Part shown: positions 33,834 through 44,337 of the stretch, in pieces | How positions within the stretch are numbered: the first letter of the stretch is position 1 | Layout: each line of letters opens with the position of its first letter | Notes under the pieces: generated by a model | Databases searched by the model: none | Seen by the model: only the letters and a program-made list of their open reading frames with translations | Told to the model about the DNA's origin: nothing | Assembly: GCA_022496185.1 (NCBI GenBank) | Contig: WTXG01000155.1 | Location: 22,643 to 86,642, forward strand | Direction: 5' to 3' | Length of the DNA: 64,000 nucleotides | Origin: Multifurca ochricompacta | Taxonomy: Eukaryota > Basidiomycota > Agaricomycetes > Russulales > Russulaceae | Translations under genes and position numbers: made by a program

Positions 33834-35258
33834 GGTAACCCTGGGGTATCCTCATTGGTACCCATACCCGTACCCATCACTATGGGTACAGGTAACCTGT
33901 GGGTCACCTGTGAAAACATGTGCAAGTTCTTTACTTGCATCGTGCATTTTGGATAACTGGCCCAGGCCTTCCTGGACCAAGAAGATACACAACATGTTCA
34001 TTTGTGGCTGCTTAAGATCCCTCAATGACTCTTGTTTTATGTTCAGAAGATTAAGATAATTCATTATTCTATTGTTATTTTATTATTCTGGTTTCAATTT
34101 TATACAAGTGCAACTAAAATCCACCCCAATATACAAAGATGATTAGATAGATGTTATAGAACATTGATGAAAAGCCTGTCAGATAACCACACAGAATGCA
34201 AAAATAATTAATGAATGCATAGTTATTGGCAGGGGTGACCCCTGGATATTTGTTTTGATACCCAGGTTACCCATAAAATGAAATGCATGCAAGTTCTTTA
34301 CTTGCATTGCACATTTCAGACATCCAGCCTGGGAGATCCTGGTCAAGGAGATATGCACTTGGACACAATGCATTCATTTATGGCTACTCAAGATCCCTCA
34401 AAGATTCCTATTTTATGTTCATAAGATTAAGATAATTTATTATTCCATTTTTATTTTATTATTCTGGTTTCAATTTTATACAAGCACAACTGTTCTTTGC
34501 ATTTCTGTGCATTTCGGGTAAATGGCCCAGGCCATCCCGATCAAGGAGAAAAGCACTTGGACACAACATGTTCATTTATGGCTACTCAAGATTCCTCAAA
34601 AATTGTTGTTTTATGTTCAGAAGATTAAAAGGATCTTTTATTTACATTATTATTTTATTATTCTAGTTTCATTTCATACAAGTGTGACTGTCCTGGTCCC
34701 TGGATGCACATTTCTGTGCATTAAAGTCAACCTTCCTTAATAGGAAGGAGGTCAGACCACCATGCAATGCAATGTAGTCGCTGCCCTATGCAGCTTGTAG
34801 ATACATGTGGGCCTTGTTTCAATAAAGTAATTTGATAATTAAATTATAGAATAGTCTAAAGTAGTCTAGAGAGTATTTTAGATAGTGCCAGACTGGCAGA
34901 ATTGGTCACGCATTAATAAAACAGATGCATCATGATTTTCAAGAATGTAGATCACTGATAACACTTTTATTTTACATCACACTGTTGATCTGCTTTGATA
35001 TTTTGTAGGATAACACTAGAATATATTTAAAGCCACCCTGTATCATACATCAGATGAGATCTTGTATTTTTGTGGCTGCAGATGTGTTTTATCTTAGAAT
35101 TTCTACTGATCTTGTCAATGGATAATTGGTGCCTATACCCGCCAAACCCGCCACATGGGTACAGGTTTCCATGGGTTGGGAGCCATATACCTGTACCCGT
35201 ACCTGGCAAAACCCGTGGTGCTTACCTGTGTGGGTATGAAAACCCTTGACAATCACTA
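33834..35258 (-). mobile_element. hAT-type non-autonomous element, inverted truncated copy
   Basis: Reverse-complement copy of 39299-40739 over its whole length: same three internal units, same end (GGGTATGAAAACCC...TTGACAATCACTA at 35258). The first ~14 bases of its terminal repeat are missing because element C's LTR ends there. It is CpG-poor compared with the intact copy. No transposase ORF is present. Confidence 0.9.
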
Positions 35259-35970
35259 AAGCCATCATGGCACAAGGACTACTTCCTCCAAGTCAGACAT
35301 CATGCAACAGATATCCTGTTGACATTCATTAGCCAACATGCTGACCACAACCACAATGACTCACCATACCCCAAAATGTCCAACAAAACCAATAAACCCA
35401 CCTTGCATGGGACTCATACTGGATTAGCCCTCCTGGTGCCTAACAATGCCTCATGTGCAGAAACACAGCCTGAAAAATCTGGTCAAAACAACTGCATTGT
35501 AAGATATAAAAATATTGTTCTTAAATACTGTAAAGACTGCTGTGCTGTGATCACAAGGAATGTACTTAATCATAATAAATGTGTAAGTATCATCTTGCAC
35601 TGCCAACACCGGTCACCTCTGATCCGGTCCGGCCAACTCTGATCCGTTACCGGCTCAACACCGTGTGGCTTCCAGACTTCAACAAAACCCTCCTGGCCAC
35701 TACAGGAGACCCTAAACAATAGGAAAATGTAATAATACCGAACCGCATGCATATTTCTATCTTTCTTAGTACACATCGCCTTATGTCAGTCTATGGGTCC
35801 TAGTAGTCCAAAAATTAAACGGATGTGCAGAAAAGAAAAGAGAACAGAATTGCGAGGACATAAACATTCTCATATGCTCTCTCCCTAATTAACCAACAAA
35901 AATATTAATATTTTCTATTTTTCCTGATGTCACGCACAACCTCGGAAAGATTATCGTCCGATATGCCTGA
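35259..35970. other. Intergenic with an LTR fragment at about 35514-35660
   Basis: The segment from 'ttcttaaatactgtaaag' to 'ggctcaaca' (35660) matches the 3' part of the LTR-like insert at 41859-42270, including 'ggtcacctctgatc' and 'ggccaactctgatc'. The rest shows nothing I can support. It lies 3' of the Crinkler gene. Confidence 0.6.
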
Positions 35971-37885
35971 TCAGGTTATCATCTCGACGGATTGATTGAG
36001 CAAATCAATCATGTCTAGATCATGCTGCTTCCTCATCAACTCATGCGGACGTACGCCCTCGGCCCATTCAATCTCTCCCGAGTCATTAAGAAGGGGCGGA
36101 TATCGTGCCTGATCTGCTTCTCCAACCCATTCAAAATCAATCAACAGCGCTCGCGACCTGTCTTTCTCTTCCTTGACGAGAATGTTGGGCCGGCGCATAT
36201 CCCCGAATACAAGATTCGCATCGTGAAGGATGGAGATCGCTGCCTTCACATCTTTTAACAGATCTGAGGGAATAGTCTTGCCACCGAAATGATGGAATGC
36301 ATCCTTGCCAACAACCAGTTCCATGATGACCATCATCACCCCGCCTTGCAGTCTTTCGCAGAAGAACAGCTGTGGCGCGTAGCCAGCACGGGCGACGATG
36401 TGATGGGCATTTCCGTGGTATGCTTGGCAGAACTTGATGAGGACTGGGCGGTCCTTATATGTCGCCTCAAAAAGCGAACGTCGATAGTTGTCCGGCTCGC
36501 GTCCCTCGTAATTAAATCGGCTCAGGATTGTTGGTATCTCTTGCGGGTGCCTGTTGGCAGTATAGGTTGGCTGAGGAAATAGCCGGTTCACGTTGGGTGG
36601 GCCTGGGTTTAGCTTTAGACAACGATAGTATTCCTTGAGCGTGTCCAAGGCATGCGCAACAGCAGCAAAAATCCGGGAAAGGGCCACGATCTGCTCCTTG
36701 GTCCCGCCGAGGTAGATGGGATCCGTAAATGCCTCGGCGACGAAGATATCGGCGCAGATTGCTCCGCCGAACATGATGTATGGACCAGCGATGGATATAG
36801 TGATGCAGGGACAGCAAGTTGTATTACGTATATCCTTGTACTGTGGAGGACATCGTTCAGTTTCTTACATCCACGTAGTTGTGTAGGCGACGGACCTTGT
36901 CATTGGTGAGCAACTTACGCAACCCTAGCGTATTTTGGACTGCACATTGTCCTGCGACACCGAGTTCGTTCTTTAGCTCCAGATGGCCCACAGTAGCAAC
37001 TTTTTCGCCGAACGTCTTATCATCGAGATCTTGCTCGACCAGAGCATCGCTTTCAGCCTTGATCTTCCCGCCAGTAGTCGTGGCGACACTCTCACGTAGT
37101 TTAACCCCCAAAAGGCTACGTATATATGGGTAGACCATAGTGGCGCGTTCCTTCTCCGTCCGGTATATTTCTGTTGATGCCAGGATCAACTTGGCGGTAT
37201 CACCCACGCGTTTCACCTCCTGTGGGTCGACCACCTTGTTGAGATCCTGCAATGAATCTTTAAGTTGGGCAAAAGCTGTGTGATATATCGTGATAGGAGG
37301 GCCTCTACGATTAGCCGGGCGTCCGTCATAAATCGGGTGTTTCTGTTGCTCCGACTTGAATATGGCAGGGGTGTTGGAAACGCTTGATGGTGCGGCGGCG
37401 GCGTTTGCATCCTTAATAATCTGATGGTGTGCTAGGGCATGCGTCGTCTACACACACGATGACAATGCAGAAATGGAAACACACCTTGTTCGGCGGGGTG
37501 AGTCATATCCGGCTCGCCCAGAACTGGAAGCGTTACGACAACATGCAGGCGATCCTCTTCGACACGAGGGAACACTTGCGAAAGTAGTAGGAAAGGTTTC
37601 AATGGTGTAAGATCGACCTTTTTGAGACTTTCTTCGAGGTCATCATCCACGGCTACGGAGACCTGACTGAGGATAAGATCCGAGGCAGCGACATGATTGA
37701 GGTGAGGGGACTGTTCCTCCTTGATCAAGCGTTTGAGGTTGCTGACATTTTTGGTCTTCGGAATCTCGACCACGAAGAACTGGTTCGGCTTCCCATCGAC
37801 TCGGAGAACGGAACAGTTGAGCGAGAGAAGTTGCGCGGGATCGGGAGCTGCGACAGGCTGGCTCGCTTTTGAAGGTGTAATCAAA
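35971..37885 (-). CDS. Crinkler (CRN)-type protein with kinase-like C-terminal domain
   Basis: Exons on the minus strand: about 37885-37483, 37411-36896, 36840-35971. Introns are GT-AG (71 and 55 nt) and frames join. Exon 1 carries the ubiquitin-like CRN header: LSLNCSVLRVDGK, FFVVEIPKTKNVSNLKRLIKEEQ and DRLHVVVTLP. Exon 3 starts YKDIRNTTCCPCITISIAGPYIMFGG. It then has YRRSLFEATYKDRPVLIKFC (Lys), HDANLVFGDMRRPNILV (catalytic-loop-like, GDMRRPN for HRDxxxxN) and LLIDFEWVG (DFE for DFG), ending EMIT-stop. CRN proteins act in inter-fungal conflict or as secreted or nuclear effectors by analogy. I see no ATG in the frame of exon 1 (a TAA precedes it), so a small upstream exon is missing or the 5' end is damaged. 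Confidence 0.8.
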
Positions 37886-37996
37886 ATTTAGGAATTGGCA
37901 GCGTTTCGGAAAGAGAATGGAGACCATCGCATTTGCAGATGAAGGAGAGATTGTTGGATAGAGATGACGAAAGAATGGTTGGGACCAAAAAAAAAG

Positions 37997-38341
37997 TCAA
38001 CTTAAGTCAAGAAAGCATTTATGGAGCGCACCAGCGGGTGCTTGTACCAAAATGTGGACATGTTCATCCACCAGAGCTTCACCGAAAATCGAAGAGATCT
38101 TCTCCAGAGGACTCAATGCTTTAGCACCACCGACTGTGAGTTCGGGCGAAATGGCGTCCGCAGGGAGGGATACCTTCCAGACGGTGAGATCCGAGGCATC
38201 GACATAATTGAGGCGACGGGACTGTTCCTCCTTGATCAAGCGTTTGAGGATGCCGACACTGTCGGTCTTCGGAATCTCGACCACGAAGACTTTTGACGAG
38301 TCAGTTCCAAGCAAAAGACAGTTGATAGAGAGCGTGGACAT
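37997..38341 (-). pseudogene. Second Crinkler N-terminal domain, fragment
   Basis: From ATG at 38341: MSTLSINCLLLGTDSSKVFVVE, IPKTDSVGILKRLIKEEQ, a linker ending in EHVHILVQAPAG. This is the CRN ubiquitin-like header, similar to exon 1 of the neighbour but diverged. The frame ends soon after, near a possible donor (gtgcgc at about 38031). No kinase part follows before the next gene, so it is a header-only fragment or the remains of a tandem duplicate. Divergence of the two headers argues against a recent duplication. Confidence 0.75.
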
Positions 38342-38393
38342 CGTAGGTAAGATGGGCAGGACGCGAGTGACAGGACGTTCAACAGATTGTGCC

Positions 38394-38455
38394 GAATCAC
38401 GTGATGTAAAGTAAACAACAGCAAACTCTGTTGAACCAAGATAGGTTCCGGGATT
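38394..38455. repeat. Second copy of the repeat at 13895-13970
   Basis: Identical over about 50 bases to 13895-13945, then joined to 'ggttccggga' with an 11-base shorter gap. Immediately followed by the A/T-run of a LINE-type 3' end. Confidence 0.75.
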
Positions 38456-38692
38456 TCTTTTTTTTTTGAACTCAAATTTATTATGCGCTTCAGCCATACA
38501 GACAAATCGCGCGGCTACTACAGGGACATAGTAACTACTGTGAAGAGGGGACAAATGTCCTGGAGGTAGTGGAGGAAAACCTGAAGGGAAAAACCATGGA
38601 GATTGTATGTGGAGAGACCCAGAGGCCAGGACCCCCACCCCAGAGGGTGGGGAAATGAAAGGAAAAGTAATTAGGTGGGGATTAGTGATGTT
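38456..38692 (-). mobile_element. 5'-truncated LINE-type 3' end with poly(A)
   Basis: On the minus strand a pyrimidine-rich region runs into 'gttactatgtccctgtagtag', 'tggctgaagcgcataataaatttga' (split by small changes) and an A-run (T-run at about 38457-38467). The last ~90 bases match 12059-12150. Interrupted at 38693 by a hAT-type element. Confidence 0.55.
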
Positions 38693-39159
38693 CTGGCCCG
38701 GCTTGGCCCAAAAGCTGCGGCTTTGGCTCGGCCTGAGGCAGCTCCAGCTTTCCTGAAGTCTGGGCTGAGCCAAAGCTGCCACAGACAGCTTGGCCCTGGC
38801 CTGGCTTGGCCCAAGCCACAGCTTTTAGCAGAGAGAATTTTATGACATATAACTAGTAGTTATAGTTCAGCTAATCCAAATATGACTTAATGTGTTACAT
38901 ATTGCAAAGCTATATCAAAGAAAAAGTTTGAAATGCCATGATAAACATGATCATGTGACCTGAATCAACCACTTTGTGATCAGATTTCTACTTATTTTGA
39001 TGATTGCTATTGCACTTGTATGTGCTGTTGAAAGCCGCAGCCTGAGCTGGCAGCTTTGGCTTTTAGTTTCTCTGAGCCGGGCCAAAGCCCTTGCTGGGCT
39101 GTCACAACAGCCTGGCTTGGCCCGGCTTCTGGCTTTGAGCCAGGCCAGGCACATCACTA
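38693..39159. mobile_element. hAT-type MITE, 467 bp, TSD GTGGGGAT
   Basis: Ends TAGTGATGTTCTGGCC and, reverse-complemented, TAGTGATGTGCCTGGC; flanked by the 8-bp direct repeat GTGGGGAT at 38685-38692 and 39160-39167. Subterminal regions are rich in 'ggcttggcc'/'ggccaagcc' repeats on both sides; the centre is AT-rich. No transposase. Confidence 0.95.
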
Positions 39160-39298
39160 GTGGGGATGGCTAGGTGCATTTGCCAAATCCAGACCCCTTG
39201 GTGATGATGAGGTCAAGAACCCAACCTGTCAGAGAATGAAAGTCCAAAACACAATAGTGACAAGTAAAAATAGAAAATGCTGCTAAGCAGTGGGTGAG

Positions 39299-40739
39299 TA
39301 GTGATTGTCAAGGGTTTTCATACCCGCGCGGGTAAGTGCCACAGGTTTTGCCGGGTACGGGTACGGGTATATGGCTCCCAACCTGTGGAAACCCGTACCC
39401 ACACGGCGGGTTTGGCGGGTATAGGTGCCGATTATCCATTGACAAGATCAGTAGAAATTCTAAGATAAAACACATCTGCAGCCACAAAAATACAAGATCT
39501 CGTCTGATTTATGATACAGGGTGGCTTTAAATATATTCTAGTGTTATCCTACAAAATATCAAAGCAGATCAACAGTGTGATGTAAAATAAAAGTGTTATC
39601 AGTGATCTACATTCTTGAAAATCATGATGCATCTGTTTTATTAACGCACAACCAATTCTGCCGGTCTGGCACTATCTAAAATACTCTCTAGACTACTTTA
39701 GACTATTCTATAATTTAATTATCAAATTACTTTATTGAAACAAGGCCCACATGTATCTACAAGCTGCATAGGGCAGCGACTACATTGCATCACATGGTGG
39801 TCTGACCTCCTTCCTATTAAGGAAGGTTGACTTAAATGCACAGAAATGTGCATCCAGGGACCAGGACAGTCACGCTTGTATGAAATGAAACTAGAATAAT
39901 AAAATGATAATGTAAATAAAAGATCCTTTTAATCTTCTGAACATAAAACAACAATTTTTGAGGAATCTTGAGTAGCCATAAATGAATGCATTGTGTCCAA
40001 GTGCTTATCTCCTTGACTGGGATGGCCCAGGCCATTTATCCGAAATGCGCAGAAATGCAAAGATCGGTTGCGCTCATATGAAATTGAAACCAGAATAATA
40101 AAATAAAAATGGAATAATAAATCATCTTAATCTTATGAACATAAAATAGGAATCTTTGAGGGATCTTGAGTAGCCATAAATGAATGCGTTGTGTCTGAGT
40201 GTGTATCTCCTTGACCGGGATGGCCTGGGCTGATTGTCCGAAATGCGTGATGCAAGTAAAGAACTTGCATGCGTTTCATTTTATGGGTAACCCAGGTATC
40301 AAAACAATTATCCAGGGGTTACCCCTGCCAATTGCTATGTGTTCATCAAATTTTTTTGCATTCTGTGTGGTTATCTGACAGGCTTTTCATCAATGTTCTA
40401 TAACATCCTATCTATTCATCTCTGTATACTGGATTTTAGTTGTGCTTGTATAAAATTGAAAGCAGAATAATAAAATAAAAATGGAATAATGAATTATCTT
40501 AATCTTCTGAACATAAAACAAGAGCCATTGAGGGATCTTAAGCAGCCACAAATGAACATGTTGTGTATCTTCTTGGTCCGGGAAGGCCCGGGCTGGTTAT
40601 CCGAAACACGTGATGCAAGTAAAGAACTTGCACGCGTTTTCACGGGTGACCCGCAGGTTACCCATACCCGTAGTGATGGGTACAGGTACAGGTATGGGTA
40701 CCAATGAGTATACCCCAGGGTTACCCCTGCCAATCACTA
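39299..40739 (+). mobile_element. hAT-type non-autonomous element, 1441 bp, TSD TGGGTGAG
   Basis: Ends TAGTGATTGTCAAGGG and, reverse-complemented, TAGTGATTGGCAGGGG. Flanked by TGGGTGAG at 39291-39298 and 40740-40747. No transposase ORF. Contains three tandem ~190-bp units and an internal copy of the end motif at about 40320-40340. It keeps CpG sites that the inverted copy at 33834-35258 has lost, so it is younger or less methylated. Confidence 0.95.
39871..40618 (+). repeat. Three ~190-bp units inside the hAT-type element
   Basis: Units at about 39871-40058, 40068-40256 and 40439-40618. Shared order: '(t/c)gcttgtat', 'agaataataaaat', 'aatctt(c/a)tgaacataaaa', 'atcttgagtagccataaatgaa', a GC-rich 'ggcc(c/t)gggc' palindrome and a final 'tccgaaatgcg'. 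A fourth, diverged copy is at 1-207. Confidence 0.85.
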
Positions 40740-40747
40740 TGGGTGAG

Positions 40748-40912
40748 GGGGCCAGGACAGCCAGCTTCTTGGTGTGGGGTGGCTTCTTCCAATGTTGGAC
40801 TGCACTGGCATGCCCAAAGGCATAGAGGGTGCACTGGGCCAAAAGGCCCACCAGTGCCACACCATCCAGATCCTCAAAGGCCACCACCACAGAAGAGGAG
40901 GAGCCAGAGAGG
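40748..40912 (-). other. Possible retroelement ORF1 remnant, unclear
   Basis: The minus strand reads SSSSVVVAFEDLDGVALVGLL and YAFGHASAVQHWKKPP, which loosely recalls the Cys/His region of LINE ORF1 proteins (GH...W). It may continue at 41415-41510 and 52109-52224, now separated by insertions. I cannot assign it firmly. Confidence 0.25.
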
Positions 40913-41414
40913 TGTTGAACAGGCATGAGGCGCAGCATACTGACTGTGGAGTGTTAGCGGGTTAGGCTAGACAAAGAAAGTTACTTCAGAGGTTAGAAGA
41001 ACTCTATATTAACTATACTACTGACCTAGACAAAGAAAGTTCTACATAAGAATGTTAGTCTAATAGTAAAGTAGATAGTAAAGAGGAACTTACACTTCAG
41101 AGGTTAGAAGAACTCTGAAGTGGAAGAGACGAAACAGACACCCTTATATACAATCCAAGGGATGGTCTGTGCACTGGGAATAAGTCCACAAGTGCCGGAC
41201 AAGGTCCAAACAATAAACATGAGGGACAAAGGCCATTGGCCCCTACAGAAATCACATGTTACATGGTACATCAGTCAGCTACTGCGGAATGTGAGAAAGA
41301 AAGTAATAATGATAATGTAAAAGTCCAAAACTCCGGTATCTAATCTAATCTACAAAGTAGCTAATCTAATCACCTGATGCCTGAAGCATCACCAAACATC
41401 TTCTGTGTTCAACA
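40913..41414 (-). mobile_element. Solo LTR of a copia-type family, TSD AGAGG
   Basis: 502 bp with ends TGTTGAAC/GTTCAACA; AGAGG at 40908-40912 and 41415-41419. Same length and strong similarity to the LTR next to the copia RNase H at 52225-52726. A TATA-like 'tatataaggg' on the minus strand (about 41141-41150) gives the orientation. Contains the hairpin CACTTCAG...CTGAAGTG at 41093-41122. Confidence 0.95.
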
Positions 41415-41505
41415 AGAGGAGGGTGGAGGGAGTGCAGACCCAGGGAGGAGGGTGGAGGGAGTGTGGACCCAGGGAGGAGGGTGGAGGGAGTGTGGACCCA
41501 GGAGG
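41415..41505. repeat. Minisatellite, ~30-bp GA-rich unit, three copies
   Basis: Units of the form 'gggaggagggtggagggagt' plus 'g(t/c)(g/a)gacccag' repeat three times up to the left end of element D. Confidence 0.9.
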
Positions 41506-41510
41506 GAAGG

Positions 41511-42519
41511 TGTAACACCTGGTGCAGGCATTCGGCATGATGAGTGACAAGTCATGTAGCAAAACTATGAAGTCAAGTGTGCACTGTCTTTCAAGTACAC
41601 AGAGATCAGATGAGAAGTCAATACCAAGGAGCTAATCCCTTAGTACCAGTGAGTGGAGGAGTGCCAGAAGCACTGAGATGATTCAGAGGTTGGGTCTTAG
41701 AGATCACCCAGAAGGTAATGCACCAAGTCAATTAAGAAGTTGAGTCTAAGGTATACAGGCTATCAAAACAGGCCTTATATATGTAATAGAGATTGGAGTC
41801 TAAATCGGAGTAACATACTCGATGTATCAACAAAGTCGTAATCTAACTGAATGGGGAATGTATTGAATGCAGCTGAGGTTAGATAAGTGCTACCTAAATG
41901 GGTAGCAAGATAATTCAGTTGTGAATGGTCAAAACTATATATATTAATTAGTCTTTACCTAAACAGGTAGCAAGATAACTATGTGAGTAATGTTAGCTAT
42001 ACATGTGGTAAAGATAATCTAAGTAAATACTCACTTCAGTTGTGAATGGTCAAAACTGAAGTGTACAACACAGAAATAATGTCCTTAAATACTGTAAAGA
42101 GTGTGCTGTGCTATGGTCATGAAGGATTGTATCTTAATCATAAGTAATCATAGTAAATGAGTGGAATGTCAGTATGTATATTACAATCTCCACTTAACTC
42201 CATCTTGCACCAGCAACTCTGGTCACCTCTGATCTGGTCTGGCCAACTCTGATCTGTTACTGGCTCAACAGAACAGAGTCAGGGTGGGCCAGGTGAGAAT
42301 ATACATAGATGAATCTGGTATAGTCAGGATTCTGGTGGGAAAATACATAAGAGTCCATATGTAAAGTATGAGTCAGAGATAAGGAAGAAGTCAAGTCAGA
42401 GATAAGGAACAAATAGATGTAAGCCTGGTCATAACACAGTCAACAAGAGTCAAACAAGCTCAAACAGCATGTCACATGAAGAAAAAGGACAATGGAGCAA
42501 CATAGCAGGGTTTGTAACA
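41511..42519 (-). repeat. 3' LTR of element D, split by an LTR-like insert
   Basis: Matches the other D LTR (51510-52103) at both ends; the match breaks at about 41858 and resumes at about 42272 ('agtcagggtgggcc'). Confidence 0.9.
41859..42270. mobile_element. LTR-like insert in D's 3' LTR
   Basis: About 412 bp from TGTATTGAATGC to GGCTCAACA. Carries a duplicated 'ttcagttgtgaatggtcaaaact' block (written here as two pieces: ttcagttgtgaa and tggtcaaaact), the second copy inside a hairpin at 42032-42063. Relatives at 13510-13870 and 35514-35660. Flanking pentamers (gggaa, gaaca) do not match, so the exact ends are uncertain. Confidence 0.7.
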
Positions 42520-42550
42520 TTACCCCCTCTCTAAGTCCTAGCAGAGCCAG

Positions 42551-44337
42551 CTAGATTGGTGTACCATCATCATCCTGTACCAGAGAAAGGTAATTGTCAG
42601 CTACAGTGTAGTGGTCCATGTCATAGTTCTCCTTTTCTTCATCTGTGGGGCAAATGTGTAATGCCTGGTGCGGGCGTTCGTCACGATGTGTGATAAGTCA
42701 CATAGCAAAACTACGAGGTCAGGTGTGCACTGTCTTTCAAGTACACAGAGTTCGGGTGAGAAGTCGGTACCAAGGAGCTAATCCCTTAGTATCGGTGAGC
42801 GGAGAAGTGCCAAAGCATTGAGACGATTCAAAGGTCGGGTCTTAGGAATCACCCAGAAGGTAATGCACCAAGTCAATTAAGAAGTCGAGTCTAAGGCATA
42901 CAGGCTATCTAGACAAGCCTTATATACGTAATAGAGGTCAGAGTCTGAATCGGAGTATCGTACTCGATGTATCAACAAAGTTGTAATATAACTAAGTGGG
43001 GAACGGAGTCAATGTGGGCCAGGTGAGAATATATGTAGACAGATCCAGTATAGTTGTGATTCTGGTGGGAAAATATGTAAGTGTCCTGATGTAAAGTATG
43101 AGTCATAGATAAGCACAGCCTTGGGTCAAAGATAAGGAACAAATAGGTACAAAGGAAGTCACAACACAGTCAACAAAGGGATAAACAAGGTCAAAGGTCA
43201 TGTCACGTGAGGGAAAGTGAAAACAAGACGATGCCATGGGGTTTGTAACAAAATGTGTGTTCATAGAAAACCATAGGGCCCTTGCCTCCCACAGCGAAAG
43301 CAGCCATCGTAAACATGGCAATTGATTTCTTGATGCCTGGCATTGTGGGAGAGACACTTGCCACACCAACTGGAGGGGTTCTGGACAGCAGGGGCCTGCA
43401 TAAGTCATCAGAATAAACACTGCCAGCTCCAATGCGAGGTACTCTGGCAATGTTGTCATCACTTCTTGGCAGTGGGACAACACCAGCTAAGGTGGTACTT
43501 GCTGCTGCAGTGCCAGCAAAGCTTACCATCTGGGTTTTCATGCAGATGCAGCATTTCAAGGCAACTTGGGTTAAGCCATGGTGTGAGATCGAGGTGGTGG
43601 CAAGGGAGGGGTCAAGCAAAAATGTCAGCATACCATTCAGATATAATTTGATACACCTCTCCCAATTCCAGCCATGTCCAAATGCTTGCCAAGTGGTGTT
43701 CTATATTGAAGACCCCTCAATTAATCTTCACCATCTGCCACTTGTAATCACAGTGTTGCATCTCCAAGTTATCTCATAATGCCTGGAACTTGTGCAGTCA
43801 TGCGACCTTGGCAGTCAGTTGCAGCATATGCAGGTCTTGAAGCACCTCATTGATAGCAAAAGCACAGGGGTTGTGAGCTGATAAGTGCTGTAGGTGTTCT
43901 GGCCCAAGGACGTAGTGGAGCCAGTCGACCTGCTTTTCTTCCAAATATACTGGGGCCCCATAGACTGGCCCTCCTTTCTCTAAACATCCAGCTACATCCA
44001 TACCTTCATTGGTATAATATATATATTTGGCAACTTTGGTTGTGCCATCGTTTCTGGACATCAGGATCATAAGTGGGAAATAAAATGGGGACTCGGGGTT
44101 ATTTGGGAAGAAGGGGAACTCAGGGGCTTTGTCACCAAAGTCAACATCAATCAGGTCATTGGGATGGGGGTGTTCAGGCAGATCAAAATCATCATTGATA
44201 CTAGTGGTTCTGATCCCTTTGGCCACCTTAGCGGCCACATTGTAGTCAACAGGAGATAGTGGGTGAGAAGGAGGATGCAGAGGAGAAAGTAGGGAAATGC
44301 ATCAATGGCGGCAGAGGTGTGGATGCTGGAAGGAGAC
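42551..44337 (-). pseudogene. Extra zinc-knuckle ORF (ORF3) of element D, interrupted
   Basis: Diverged relative of ORF3 in A-C. From about 44337 (MSPSSIHTSAAIDAF) through HPHPNDLIDVDFGDKAPEF, GGPVYGAPVYLEEK and INEVLQDLHML. The Cys/His region survives in pieces at about 43530-43260: C-X2-C-X4-H-X4-C at the SKYH position, SHWSWQC, CGKCLSHNARHQEINC and CFRCG. The tail ENYDMDHYTVADNYLSLVQDDDGTPI ends at TAG (42551-42553). A solo LTR at 42657-43250 splits the Cys-rich part from the tail. Conservation of layout at high DNA divergence supports a real gene. Confidence 0.75.
42657..43250 (-). mobile_element. Solo LTR inside element D ORF3, TSD AAATG
   Basis: 594 bp, same family as D's own LTRs, flanked by AAATG at 42652-42656 and 43251-43255. 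It retains more CpG ('gcgggcgttcgtcacgatg') than the host LTRs, so it is younger. Confidence 0.95.

Noticed and set aside
33834..35258. Independent hAT family
   Set aside because: Block order and right end match the reverse complement of 39299-40739; it is the same family, truncated.
40597..40938. 113-codon minus-strand gene
   Set aside because: Crosses the hAT end and TSD at 40739-40747, so the frame is a chimera of transposon and flank.
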